Shown: one piece after another, positions 1-7,803 of the stretch
How positions within the stretch are numbered: the first letter of the stretch is position 1
Layout: the number at the start of each line of letters is the position of its first letter
DNA from: Chara braunii
Lineage: Eukaryota > Streptophyta > Charophyceae > Charales > Characeae
Length of the DNA stretch: 23,932 nt
NCBI GenBank assembly: GCA_003427395.1
Contig: BFEA01000437.1
Location: 1,287,630 to 1,311,561 of the forward strand
Reading direction: 5' to 3'
Notes under the pieces: model-generated
Seen by the model: only the letters and a program-made list of their open reading frames with translations
The model's database searches: none
What the model was told of the DNA's origin: nothing
Position numbers and translations under genes: made by a program

Positions 1-120
1 GGAGAGAGAGAGAGAGAGAGAGAGTGCATGTGTGTGTGTGTGTATATGCATGTGCGCGGGTGTGTGTGTGTGTGTGCGTGCGCGAGTGTGTGTGTGTCTG
101 TGTGTGTGTGTGCGGGAGCT
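1..120. repeat. (GA)n followed by interrupted (TG)n microsatellite
   Basis: A GA dinucleotide run occupies about 3-24 and an interrupted TG run about 28-111. Reading frames here give only Cys/Val repeats and are not genes. The GC-rich sequence just after it contains GCGGGAGCT three times (112-120, 129-137, 142-150). Confidence 0.95.
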
Positions 121-2800
121 GCGCGCGGGCGGGAGCTCCAGGCGGGAGCTGTGCGGAGGGGTGAGCGCGCAGCTGCTGCGCGCGCGCGCGCTGTCGGAGG
201 GCGCGGTATCCCGACCCTCCTCTGTGTGCCAAAGTCTTCGCCCGACATCGATAATTCATTCTGTGGTCCGTAGCTCGCTCGATAGTTTTCGAACCCCTGT
301 AGGCCTGGTACTTGCAACGTGTCTCGGCACGGACCAACCCTGTTGGCGCAGCCTTAGCAAAAAGGTGCGCCGCAGGGCTTTCCATTGGCCCTCGCAGGCT
401 GGCACCCTGCTGTACAGCAGAGCACAACCGGCCTGTGGCCGTGGTAGCCGCCCGGCTCGCCCTGGGACGCGGAGATGAGAAGATCGGTGCTGTCTTTTCT
501 GCTATGCTCCGAGTGACTTTCTGCTAAGTTATGGGTTAGGTGCGTGAGACAAAGTCTTTGTCAGAAAGGAAAAGAGGAAAAAGAAAGATAAAAACGCCAA
601 GAATTGGAACTCGCTTTAGTTTGAGGGAAAATCCAGTGGCTTCAGGCCACTCTGATGTAACGATTTCCTTTTCATTCTTGGTTTACTGATTATTAATTTC
701 TCAGACGCATGTTTTCTTTCGGTCCTCGTCGTTTTGTTGGGAGGCCAACGATTCCGGCTTCGAGATTTGATGCCGGTTTTGTGGCCCTTCGTATATTCCA
801 TGTACCGGGTCTGCGCATTTGCGTTGTCGAGCGCATCGGCCCTCGTGCGGGGGAGGGCCCTCTCGGCCACGTCACGCAGGAGTTTAAAGAAAAACCAAAA
901 CCAAACATAACAACTTAAGAACGACGCAGAATATCCCACATGCCGTCGAAACGGGTGCGGTCGCGTCGTCCCCTCGCCGCTCTAGCCGCGTGCGCTAGCT
1001 ATACATCCTGCGGTCCCCTACAACAGGATAGGTTCCGGCAGGGCATAAGCTTGCTTCCCTAAGCGGTTGTCACCACCCTTAGGGGCGCATCCCTACCGAG
1101 CTACCGACCAACATGCGAAAGCTTTTAAATGCAGTCGCAGAGGTAGGTCAGCCGAGGGCGTTTGCTCGTTCGTTGTAGTAAAGATACGCTTGGTTAACGC
1201 TAAGCAGACCCGAACGTCGTCTGTTCCTACGACGCTGATCTCCTAAGTACGAAGCGTACGCCGGTCGATTAAGACGGTCTTAACCAAGTGTGAAACCCAA
1301 ATACTTATCCTAGTCCCTTAGACATATAACCAAAGATAATAATAACATTCACAGACAATTATATCAAAAGAAGTTGATCGTAGTCGACAGGAATATATAT
1401 CCCGTCGAAAATGATAATTGAAAGAAACAATTGATCATTCAATAACACAAGATCACAATTAAATCCGACCACCGTGGGTCGCACACCATAAAACAATCAA
1501 ACAACCGCCAACAACGAGTTGACTACTGATAATAACCTCAATGCAACTGACAAGGTAGTCGGTCGCCTTAGTTTTGACTTGATGAAACTTGCCGCCAAAG
1601 TCATTCATTCTGACCTACCGCCGACCTAAGACTAGGCACACATTCTCATCTTTACTCATTCTCAATTTTCTTCGATGACGAATGATTCTTGATCAGGGGC
1701 ATTGCTTGAAGTGTTAGATGTCTCTCCCTCTAGGAAGTGGTCTGGGGTACTCCTTCTCCTCGCCCGAGCACAAGACTCGGATCTCAGAAGTCGGGCCGTC
1801 TCCACCGAACTGGCGAAGTACCCCCCCGTAGAAACGGTCCACTCTGGGTCGATAACAGGGCCGGCTCCTAAAGCAACGAACCCCCGCCCTAGATGCTTCC
1901 TGGAGAAAGAGAATGTGTTCACCCCAAGTATGTTTTAATTGTTCTCGTTTTCTAAACTCAAGGTAATTTGGACAAAAAGAGTCAGAGGTGATAGAGAATG
2001 AGAACCACTTAGACATGTATAGTGGATAAGGTCATTCGAGATAAAACGGCTTTCCTTGATAAGAGTGAAATTCGTTATGCTTTGATTCTCTTTCTATCAT
2101 CTAGATTTCTTTTCTCACGGCACCCATCGATTATCCTTCAAAAATAGCAAGAAAGTTCACTCAACTCACTGACGAACGGAAAAAAGATAAGGGCCAAACC
2201 ACCGTCATTTTGTCAAATAGCATTTCCGTCTTTTTACTCACCTGCACACCACGCACACAACACGATCAAAAGAAGACAAGCGAAGTCCCACTACTCACGT
2301 CAGACTCACCTTTTCACTCATGCATAATGCCCACAACCGCACTCAACCTTTCTCCTGAACATTCAAAGCAAAATGGTCAAGCAATGTGAGGGTGCACACA
2401 GGTGTGAAGGGAGTCTGAGTCGTCCACTGACTGACCTTAAGTGAAGTGGTGTCGAACGCGTCGTGGCTCACTCAAAAAATCCAAATGACATATACGCATC
2501 GCCTAAGAAACCGAAGTCCTGAGGTAAATCTTGGACCAACTGTTTATCCCAGTCTGTTCCCGACTCGCAAGTTTCACTCGCGATAACCCCAAGTGCGAAG
2601 ATGGCGATCCGCACTCGTCCCAAAAAAATCCACCGCGTCCTCCGTCGCTCCCAATTGATCCCAGCCGCTCCCAAGTGGTCCCGCACTACTGCTAGTGTTG
2701 GGTAGTCCCATCTACAAAACATTTATTTCATATGCTGCATAAAAAATAAACCCGCCCGTCGCGCTCAGATTTCGTATTGTCGCATGTCGTCAACCGCCAC
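121..2800. other. About 2.7 kb with no supported gene
   Basis: Composition shifts from GC-rich (121-480) to mixed and then AC/T-rich. The longest frames (616-939 minus, 1714-2016 minus, 2468-2722 minus, all under 110 codons) overlap frames on the other strand and show no recognisable domain. A small stem-loop (AGTGGC/GCCACT) lies near 635-652. Introns or decayed transposon DNA cannot be excluded. Confidence 0.6.
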
Positions 2801-3015
2801 CATGTCACGCTGCTGCTGTCGTACACACCAATGGTAGCACACCTTCACCAAGAAAAGAAGACGCCGCGCCGCAAAAAAAACTTTCAGCGCCGTAAAAAAA
2901 ACCTCCACTGCAGCGCCGCACGTCCCACCGTCGTGCCGCAGTTCCACTGCCGTGCCGAACTCTCGTCGGAAAATGGGAGCACGTCATCGCACCGTGCCCC
3001 GTAGAAAAAAAAGAA

Positions 3016-3595
3016 AACGGCAGTGCTCTGCCGTGTCGTACCACCACAAAAAAAACGGCGGCGCTTCGCTGTGCCGTACCACCGTAAAAAAACGGCAGCG
3101 CTTTCCCGTGCCGTACCACGCCGTCGCAAAAATTCGGCAGCGCTTCTGCACCACCGTCAAAAAAAACTTGCGTCGCCACCGCCAAAGTTCGGCAGCACTT
3201 TCGTACCACCGCCGTAAAAAAACCTGTGCCGCCGCTGCAGAGTTTCGGCAGCACTTCCGTACCGCTGCCGTAAAAGCCTGTGCCACCGCCGCAAAAGTTC
3301 GGCAGCACTTCCGTACCATCGCCGTAAAAAAACCTGTGCCGCCGCCACAGAATTTCGGCACCACTTCCGTACCGCTGCCGTAAAAGCCTGTGCCGCCGCC
3401 ACAGAATTTCGGCAGCACTTCCGTACTACCGCTGAAGAAACAAAAACCTCCGCCGTATAATTTCGGCAGCACTTTTGCACTACCGCCAATAAGCCTGCGT
3501 TGCTGCTGTAAAATTTTGGCAGCGCTCCCGCACTACCGTCATAAAACTTGGTGCCGCCGCTGTAAAAATTCGGCAGCACTTCCCGACCGTAGTGG
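3016..3595. repeat. Two-phase minisatellite: 37-41-bp units, then 53-56-bp units
   Basis: The core TTCGGCAGCACTTCCG recurs at 3133, 3188, 3244, 3298, 3354, 3408, 3462, about 3515 and 3569, a spacing of 53-56 bp. Upstream, shorter units with the core ACGGCAGYGCT begin at 3016, 3055 and 3092, a spacing of 37-41 bp. Between 3188 and 3408 the units alternate between a seven-A and a four-A version, giving a higher-order dimer near 110 bp. Long frames on the minus strand (up to 167 codons) simply read through the repeat. The unit is not a multiple of three, so the same repeat is read in all frames and these are not genes. Degenerate GCCGTAAAAAAA pieces extend back to about 2850. Confidence 0.9.
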
Positions 3596-3720
3596 AGAAA
3601 TGGCTAGCCAAAGTGATAAAATTTGGGCCCCAGGCCCAAATATCACAGCGCTGCACTGCCGCAATTCCCGCCACGTCCCTGGATCTGTCCCGTAGGACCA
3701 GCACCAGCCAGAGTAGAAAG

Positions 3721-3925
3721 GAGCAGAGTGCTCTCTGCCTTGGCTATGGCTGCCCAGTCTTCTCCTCGCGCTCCTCTGCAGACCTCCGCTGCCGCTCCTC
3801 ACCATACTGTCGCAGAGTCCCACCAGAGACCAGTGTGCCAAGGGATGGAGCAGAGTGCTCCAGCCAAGGCTATGGCTGTCTCCTCCTTCGTCGCTTCGCT
3901 CCTCTGCAGTCCTCCAGCTCCGCCG
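3721..3925. repeat. Diverged direct repeat, two copies 127 bp apart
   Basis: The segment starting GAGCAGAGTGCTC at 3721 recurs at 3848. Both copies continue through GGCTATGGCTG and CTCCTCTGCAG. The copies are about 78 bp and separated by unique sequence. Frames across the area (3592-3963 plus, 3799-4260 minus) overlap on opposite strands and have no recognisable domain. Confidence 0.7.
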
Positions 3926-4099
3926 GCAGCACTCCTGCCTCCTCTCCAACACTCCAGCAATGAGGCAAGTGTGCTGTCGCACACTGGCAGCCGGAGGCAA
4001 GTGTGAGGCAGCTGGGGGACAACTGCCTCTTTTGTAGTGGCTGAGGAGGGCAGCAGCAGCCTTAGCTGCCCCCAGGCTAAATTTGTCACTTGCCTGGGG

Positions 4100-4318
4100 C
4101 CGTTGATTTGAGCCAGATCAACGGACTGAGGCTGTCTCACCTCAGCCACACACTTAGGGTGGCAGTTGTACTCAAGTGCCCCCCTATTTTTCTCCCTTTT
4201 TCCTGCACTCAGCCCAACACTGAGTGCAGGTTCAGCGGGAAAATGGCTGTTTCCAGCCAAGTTCCCCTCATTACCCCTTCATCTCCCCAGCCTCTGGCCT
4301 GAGTCACATTCAGGCCAG
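4100..4318. repeat. Cluster of five perfect stem-loops
   Basis: Five non-overlapping inverted repeats lie in 219 bp: 4100-4107/4117-4124 (CCGTTGAT, 8 bp), 4126-4131/4140-4145 (CTGAGG, 6 bp), 4202-4211/4221-4230 (CCTGCACTCA, 10 bp), 4244-4249/4254-4259 (TGGCTG, 6 bp) and 4294-4302/4310-4318 (CTGGCCTGA, 9 bp). Loops are 4-9 nt. A looser GC-rich pairing follows near 4340. The stems are unrelated in sequence, so this is not one repeat copied. It could be a structured RNA or a foldback-type element; no promoter was identified. Confidence 0.75.
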
Positions 4319-4435
4319 TTTGGCCTGTATCTGATCATAGCCGCGGCCACATTCGTGGTCGTGGCTTGTCCCTTTTCCCTTTTATCTTCTTTCCTCTGCC
4401 CTCCCCTGAAAACGGGGATGGCAGTTGTCTGATTG

Positions 4436-4498
4436 GGAGAGGTAGGGAAAGAACTCTCGAAAATTCACGAGTTCAAATCCCGACAGGCTCAGAGCGGG
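4436..4498 (+). other. tRNA-like promoter boxes, possible SINE head
   Basis: TGTCTGATTGG near 4437 matches the RNA polymerase III A box except for one base, and GAGTTCAAATCCC near 4479 matches the B box (GTTCRANYC). Their spacing, about 43 nt, is tRNA-like. The flanking arms do not pair into a clean cloverleaf, so an active tRNA gene is unlikely. A tRNA-derived SINE remnant is the most economical reading. Confidence 0.3.
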
Positions 4499-4689
4499 GT
4501 GCAAAACGTACCCCGACTTTGAAGAATTTTAGAAAACTATTCGCGAGATAAAAAAATCTAAACAAATTCATGCACATGGCCTAGGTGCCTGACTACCTAC
4601 AGAAAAAAAATCAAGGTCAACAAAATTGTTTTGCGCCACCAAAAACATAGTGGCGCAAACTGAACAATACAGCTTCTTAGAAAAACTCA

Positions 4690-4760
4690 GATCCCGTTTT
4701 TCGTTTTCTTTTTCTTTTCTTTTTCTTCTTTTCTTTTCTTTTCTTTTTTTCTTCTTCTTA
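4690..4760. repeat. Polypyrimidine tract
   Basis: A run of TTTTC and TTTTCTT units on the plus strand. It is a simple repeat with no coding value. Confidence 0.85.
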
Positions 4761-4893
4761 CTCCCCCTAACAACGGGAAGAAGGCTGGCAGGTCGGGAGG
4801 AACAGGTCCTCCTCTCCCCATCCACCCATTTCTCTCTCTATCTCACTCTCCACTCAACTCCAACCCCCTCTTGCTTTCAGTGTGTGAACTGTG

Positions 4894-4921
4894 GGCCACG
4901 AGATTTCAAGATCTCGCGGCC
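4894..4921. repeat. GGCC-YGAGAT hairpin, copy 1
   Basis: An 11-bp stem with one mismatch (GGCCACGAGAT/ATCTCGCGGCC) closes on a 6-nt loop. A second copy with G-T wobble pairs lies at 5284-5311, so this is a dispersed repeat and not a chance palindrome. Confidence 0.7.
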
Positions 4922-4944
4922 ACAATCATCTGTCCAAAACGAAT

Positions 4945-5043
4945 TGGGAGTCTTTGTGCTCCCACGTATACTCCAAGACAAAGTGGGAGCCTTTGTGCTC
5001 CCACACAGTCTCCAAGACGAAGTGGGAGCCTTTGTGCTCCCAC
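4945..5043. repeat. Three hairpin repeats, about 39-bp unit
   Basis: Each unit carries a GGGAGC...GCTCCC hairpin around the sequence CTTTGT: 4945-4964 (6-bp stem), 4983-5004 (8 bp, GTGGGAGC/GCTCCCAC) and 5022-5043 (8 bp). The last two begin 39 bp apart and share the spacer CTCCAAGACRAAGT. A 39-bp unit is 13 codons, so a plus frame shows a 13-residue repeat, but that frame runs into a poly-T/(ATT)n tract and is not a credible gene. Confidence 0.85.
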
Positions 5044-5066
5044 AGAGTCTGCAAAGACTGTTTTCC

Positions 5067-5072
5067 TTTTTT

Positions 5073-5127
<55 letters not shown>
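5067..5127. repeat. T(18) and (ATT)n microsatellite
   Basis: Eighteen T are followed by about 14 ATT units. In-frame translation gives runs of Leu, Tyr or Ile only. A poly-T next to a SINE-like segment could be a reverse-strand A-rich tail, but this is not shown. Confidence 0.95.
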
Positions 5128-5128
<1 letters not shown>

Positions 5129-5164
5129 ATCGGCTTTGCCAACGGTGACGTCCCTTCGTGGCCT

Positions 5165-5210
5165 GCTATGGCACATCGAGGTACAGACCCGGGTTCAAAT
5201 CCCTACCGGG
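5165..5210 (+). other. tRNA-like B box with weak A box, possible SINE piece
   Basis: GGGTTCAAATCCC at 5187-5199 is an exact polymerase III B box inside a short GGG/CCC stem. The upstream TGGCCTGCTATGG is only a partial A box and lies slightly too close. This suggests the 3' half of a tRNA-derived element. No cloverleaf can be closed. Confidence 0.3.
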
Positions 5211-5283
5211 ATTTTGGACCATTTCTCGATTTATGCGTGTCATCCTTGCGCAATGGTCAAGCTGCAACGAGGCGGCCATTCCC

Positions 5284-5311
5284 GGCCGTGAGATTTGATG
5301 ATCTCGTGGCC
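5284..5311. repeat. GGCC-YGAGAT hairpin, copy 2
   Basis: GGCCGTGAGAT pairs with ATCTCGTGGCC (two G-T wobbles) across a 6-nt loop. This matches the hairpin at 4894-4921 in arm sequence and loop size. It lies between two tRNA-like segments (5165-5210 plus, 5387-5440 minus), so it may be part of a SINE body. Confidence 0.7.
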
Positions 5312-5386
5312 AAGAATGACTGTGCTTCATGCTGGTGCAGTGGGCAGCTCCAAAGGAAAAGGAGCTAGCCCAGACTGCTTATCGCC

Positions 5387-5440
5387 GGCTCGATCCCTGA
5401 ATTTGCGGGTAGAAGTTTGGTAGTTTTACCTACTAGGCTA
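5387..5440 (-). other. tRNA-like A and B boxes on the minus strand, possible SINE head
   Basis: On the minus strand TAGCCTAGTAG (5440-5430) is a full match to the polymerase III A box TRGYNNANNNG. A degenerate B box, GGATCGAGCC, begins about 43 nt further on (near 5397), the spacing found in tRNA genes. The T-arm stem is poor, so a functional tRNA is unlikely. Downstream on the same strand comes the hairpin at 5311-5284. Confidence 0.35.
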
Positions 5441-5534
5441 CCTCCTATCTCATATAGGGATGAGAGCAGCCCACATATATGAAGGGTTACGGGGCCCAGC
5501 AGGCTGCCATCCAGGCCAGCGGACTTCTACTGCT

Positions 5535-5755
5535 TCAATTTGCGGCTGGCTGGTTGCTGGCTGATTGCTGGATGATTTCTGGCCGACTGGCTGCAGGCTG
5601 ATTGCTGGTCGGCTGGCTGCAGGCTAATTGCTGGCCGGCTGCCTGCACGCTGGGTGGCTGCAGGCTGGGTGGCTGGCTGATTGCTGGCCGACTGGCTGCA
5701 GGTTGGTTGCTGGCCGGCTGGCTGCACGCTGGGTGGCTGCAGGCTGGGTGGCTGA
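5535..5755. repeat. GGCTG-rich minisatellite with a 79-bp higher-order unit
   Basis: TTGCTGGYCGRCT recurs at 5603, 5628, 5681 and 5707, a basic unit of 25-26 bp. The longer block from 5628, including CTGCACGCTGGGTGGCTGCA, is repeated almost exactly 79 bp later at 5707. Frames on both strands stay open only because of the repeat. Confidence 0.85.
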
Positions 5756-6360
5756 TTTGCGAGCCCTACGCTTGCCGCACCCTGCGGCTACCGTGCCATC
5801 CATTTCAGCCCTTGGTGCGGACGCCCGTGGTCCTAAAAAAAAAATAACTTCCTACTCACCTCTCGTCACGGCCTCCGGTAAGGTCGCCACTTTGAACGCA
5901 CTTAGGCCCTGAATCGTGCGGCCTACCGCCACGCGTCACCTTCTTAGGTAGGGTAGGTATAATCCTAGTAGTCCCTTGGCCAAACTATTTCATAGCTCCG
6001 TCAGATGCCGTGGTTAGTGGTCACACCACTGATTACCACTATTTCAGTCGGACGTCAGCGACATCTAGCTTAAAAAAAAAAGTTTAAGCCTACCGGTCAT
6101 AGGTCTGTCTGAACAATTTTGGCAACGTTTGTCTCGTCAAGTCCTTTAATTCCACGAAAAAGTCGGACAGCGTCCGATGTTGAAAACCCTGGCAAATCCC
6201 CTTGTCAGGGTATTTGCCCCGACAGCGCTCCATGCAGTCAAACCCATGTAGCTGGGATAAGTGACAGATACAGTCGGGTTTTAGACCCGTATGTGGATTG
6301 GTACCACTATTCGGGTAGAGCTGTGACGTGGAGGAAATTCGAAGCGCTATCCTTTTCTTT
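5756..6360. other. No gene seen; one compound hairpin
   Basis: A stem-loop lies at 6010-6039: AGTGGT/ACCACT around a 3-nt loop, and beyond a bulge GTGGT/ACCAC. Short A runs occur at about 5835 and 6071. The open frame 6119-6382 ends in a microsatellite and has no recognisable domain. Confidence 0.5.
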
Positions 6361-6366
6361 CTACAG

Positions 6367-6406
6367 TTATTATTATTCTTGATATTCTTATTATTGCTAT
6401 TATTGC

Positions 6407-6438
<32 letters not shown>
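6367..6438. repeat. (TTA)n microsatellite with interruptions
   Basis: TTATTATT units are interrupted by GATATTC and GC between 6367 and 6416, then pure to 6438. It resembles the tract at 5085-5127. Confidence 0.95.
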
Positions 6439-6439
<1 letters not shown>

Positions 6440-6974
6440 TTTACTGGTTCGCAGATGTGGCCTTCCTTTTCTTGTCGTCTCACGGAAAGCCAACGGTTTG
6501 TATTTCAAACTTGGCAACCCACAACCTAAGTAAGCCAGCTCCACGTATACTATCGGTGGGCTAGCTCTGAGCAGACGCGGTGCGATAAGAACCCAAAAGT
6601 AGGGTGACCCGCGGCCACATTGGTAGGAGGAATATCACCCCCTGCAGAGGGTCATAAACCCCCTCCTTGCAATCGGACGTGGGTACCCATCAGGGGTAGC
6701 ATCTTGGTGTTTTCAATAGGAAGGAAATAGGTGGTTGGGGTCCCGTTATGGGATCGCCTCATCGCCGCTGTTGGTCAGTAGTAGCGTCGCGGAGTCCTGA
6801 AGGCGACAATAGCAAGAGGTCTAGTCCGTACCACGACCGTTGAGCTGCTAATTCTGACTCTTCAAAAAGAAACTTGTTTGAGAATATTTGTATTCTTTTT
6901 TTTTTATATATATACACTTCAAACTATTATTTGAATTTTCTTCACCACACCGGGATCGCGGCTCTTCTAAGTCC
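6439..6974. other. Non-coding stretch upstream of the 7282 frame
   Basis: No frame of interest. There is a T-rich and (TA)n patch near 6893-6915. It could hold upstream control sequence for the candidate gene that follows, or be part of a transposon terminal repeat. Confidence 0.4.
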
Positions 6975-6982
6975 TATAAAAG
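6975..6982 (+). promoter_or_regulatory. TATA-box-like TATAAAAG
   Basis: TATAAAAG sits in a GC-balanced context (TCC before, AGGG after). If used, transcription would begin about 25-30 bp downstream, near 7005, leaving a leader of about 275 nt before the ATG at 7282. The same layout would also fit the promoter of an LTR. Confidence 0.35.
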
Positions 6983-7281
6983 AGGGAGCCCTTGGGTCTC
7001 CCGGTAAGCGAGTGATGCTATTGTGCTGCGAGTAGGGTGGTGGCTCGCTGAGATCCTATTCCTGGCGGATCTGAGCCTGGTTAGCCATCGCCCGCTCACA
7101 GGGTATGAGTGTGGACGAAGCTCTAGCGCTGGCTATCTGGCGGCCAGTTAAGGGGCGTCAGCAGGCTACCTCGTTGTGCTGGCGTAGCTAGCTTGGTACC
7201 AAGAAGTCAGAAGTAGCGGGTGTCTGCGCGAGCCGGGGTGGCTATTCCTGGAGGCAAGGCTGTCTATTTTGAGCGAAATCC

Positions 7282-7803
7282 ATGGCGTTGCATGGATATA
7301 GACCCGGGTACTGGTATCATCTGGCGCGCTGGAAGCCTGTGTCCAGGGAAGGGCCCTGGATTACCGTCATACTCAATTATGACAGTGGAGATGAGCTGGT
7401 GATGAAGATCAACGTTGAGGGAGCAAGAGAGGGGGAGATGCGGACTTATCCGAAGTTGCAGGACGCAATTTCGGAGGCGAGAGACCGGGCTGAGAGACGC
7501 TGCAGACGGGACGGAGTGACGGCAAGTCTACAGATAACGGTGGCCTATCACGAGACAGAGACCTCGATGGACACCGCAGACCTAGAACAGGTCCACCAGG
7601 ATAGAGACTCAGGAGGGGAAAGCGAGATGAGTGATGCAGACCGGGAGACGGTCCTCAGATCCTGGAATAGACCAGGCGAGATCGAGAGGCATCACCGGCC
7701 GGTGAAGCCTGTGGAGCACGGACCCGAGGCCAACTCTCGGCAACTGGCGCCCAGAGGCTGCGGGACGGGAGAGGACCGAGGCAAAGGGAAAGGACGACTA
7801 TGA
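7282..7803 (+). CDS. Hypothetical protein, 173 residues
   Basis: I do not recognise this protein. It is one of the longer frames not made of simple repeat. The ATG lies in a good eukaryotic context (AATCCATGG), four codons after an in-frame stop, so the start is well defined. The N-terminal half looks like a compact fold: an aromatic, hydrophobic segment with WITVILNYDSG near residues 26-36, then a charged helix-like stretch (ISEARDRAERR, about 64-74). The C-terminal half is charged and rich in E, R, G and S, so probably disordered. A TATA-like motif lies about 300 bp upstream. No intron signals are needed. It could instead be the first frame of a retroelement; no zinc knuckle, protease or polymerase motif follows. 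Confidence 0.4.
   Translation: MALHGYRPGYWYHLARWKPVSREGPWITVILNYDSGDELVMKINVEGAREGEMRTYPKLQDAISEARDRAERRCRRDGVTASLQITVAYHETETSMDTADLEQVHQDRDSGGESEMSDADRETVLRSWNRPGEIERHHRPVKPVEHGPEANSRQLAPRGCGTGEDRGKGKGRL

Noticed and set aside
1714-2016. A 100-codon minus frame and overlapping 78-86-codon frames
   Set aside because: They overlap on both strands, with no motif and no codon or context support; a decayed transposon piece is possible but not shown.
2805-3579. Long minus-strand open frames (140-167 codons) rich in Gly, Phe, Cys and Arg
   Set aside because: They read through a minisatellite whose 53-56-bp unit shifts frame each time, and opposite-strand frames are equally long.
4945-5043. CRISPR-like repeats
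   Set aside because: There are only three units, the spacers are nearly identical, and the surrounding DNA is eukaryotic.
4626-5368. A 221-codon plus frame and a 165-codon overlapping frame
   Set aside because: They run through a polypyrimidine tract, hairpin repeats and T/(ATT)n; there is no domain, and the 13-residue repeat is a by-product of the 39-bp unit.
5387-5440. A functional tRNA gene
   Set aside because: The A box is perfect, but the B box lacks a base and the T and acceptor stems do not pair.
5527-5847. Gln/Ala/Ser-rich minus frame and Trp/Gly/Leu-rich plus frames
   Set aside because: Both are translations of the GGCTG minisatellite.
7190-7215. A primer binding site near TTGGTACCAAG that would make 6540-7200 an LTR
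   Set aside because: It matches initiator-Met tRNA over only about six bases; no paired LTR or TG...CA ends were found.
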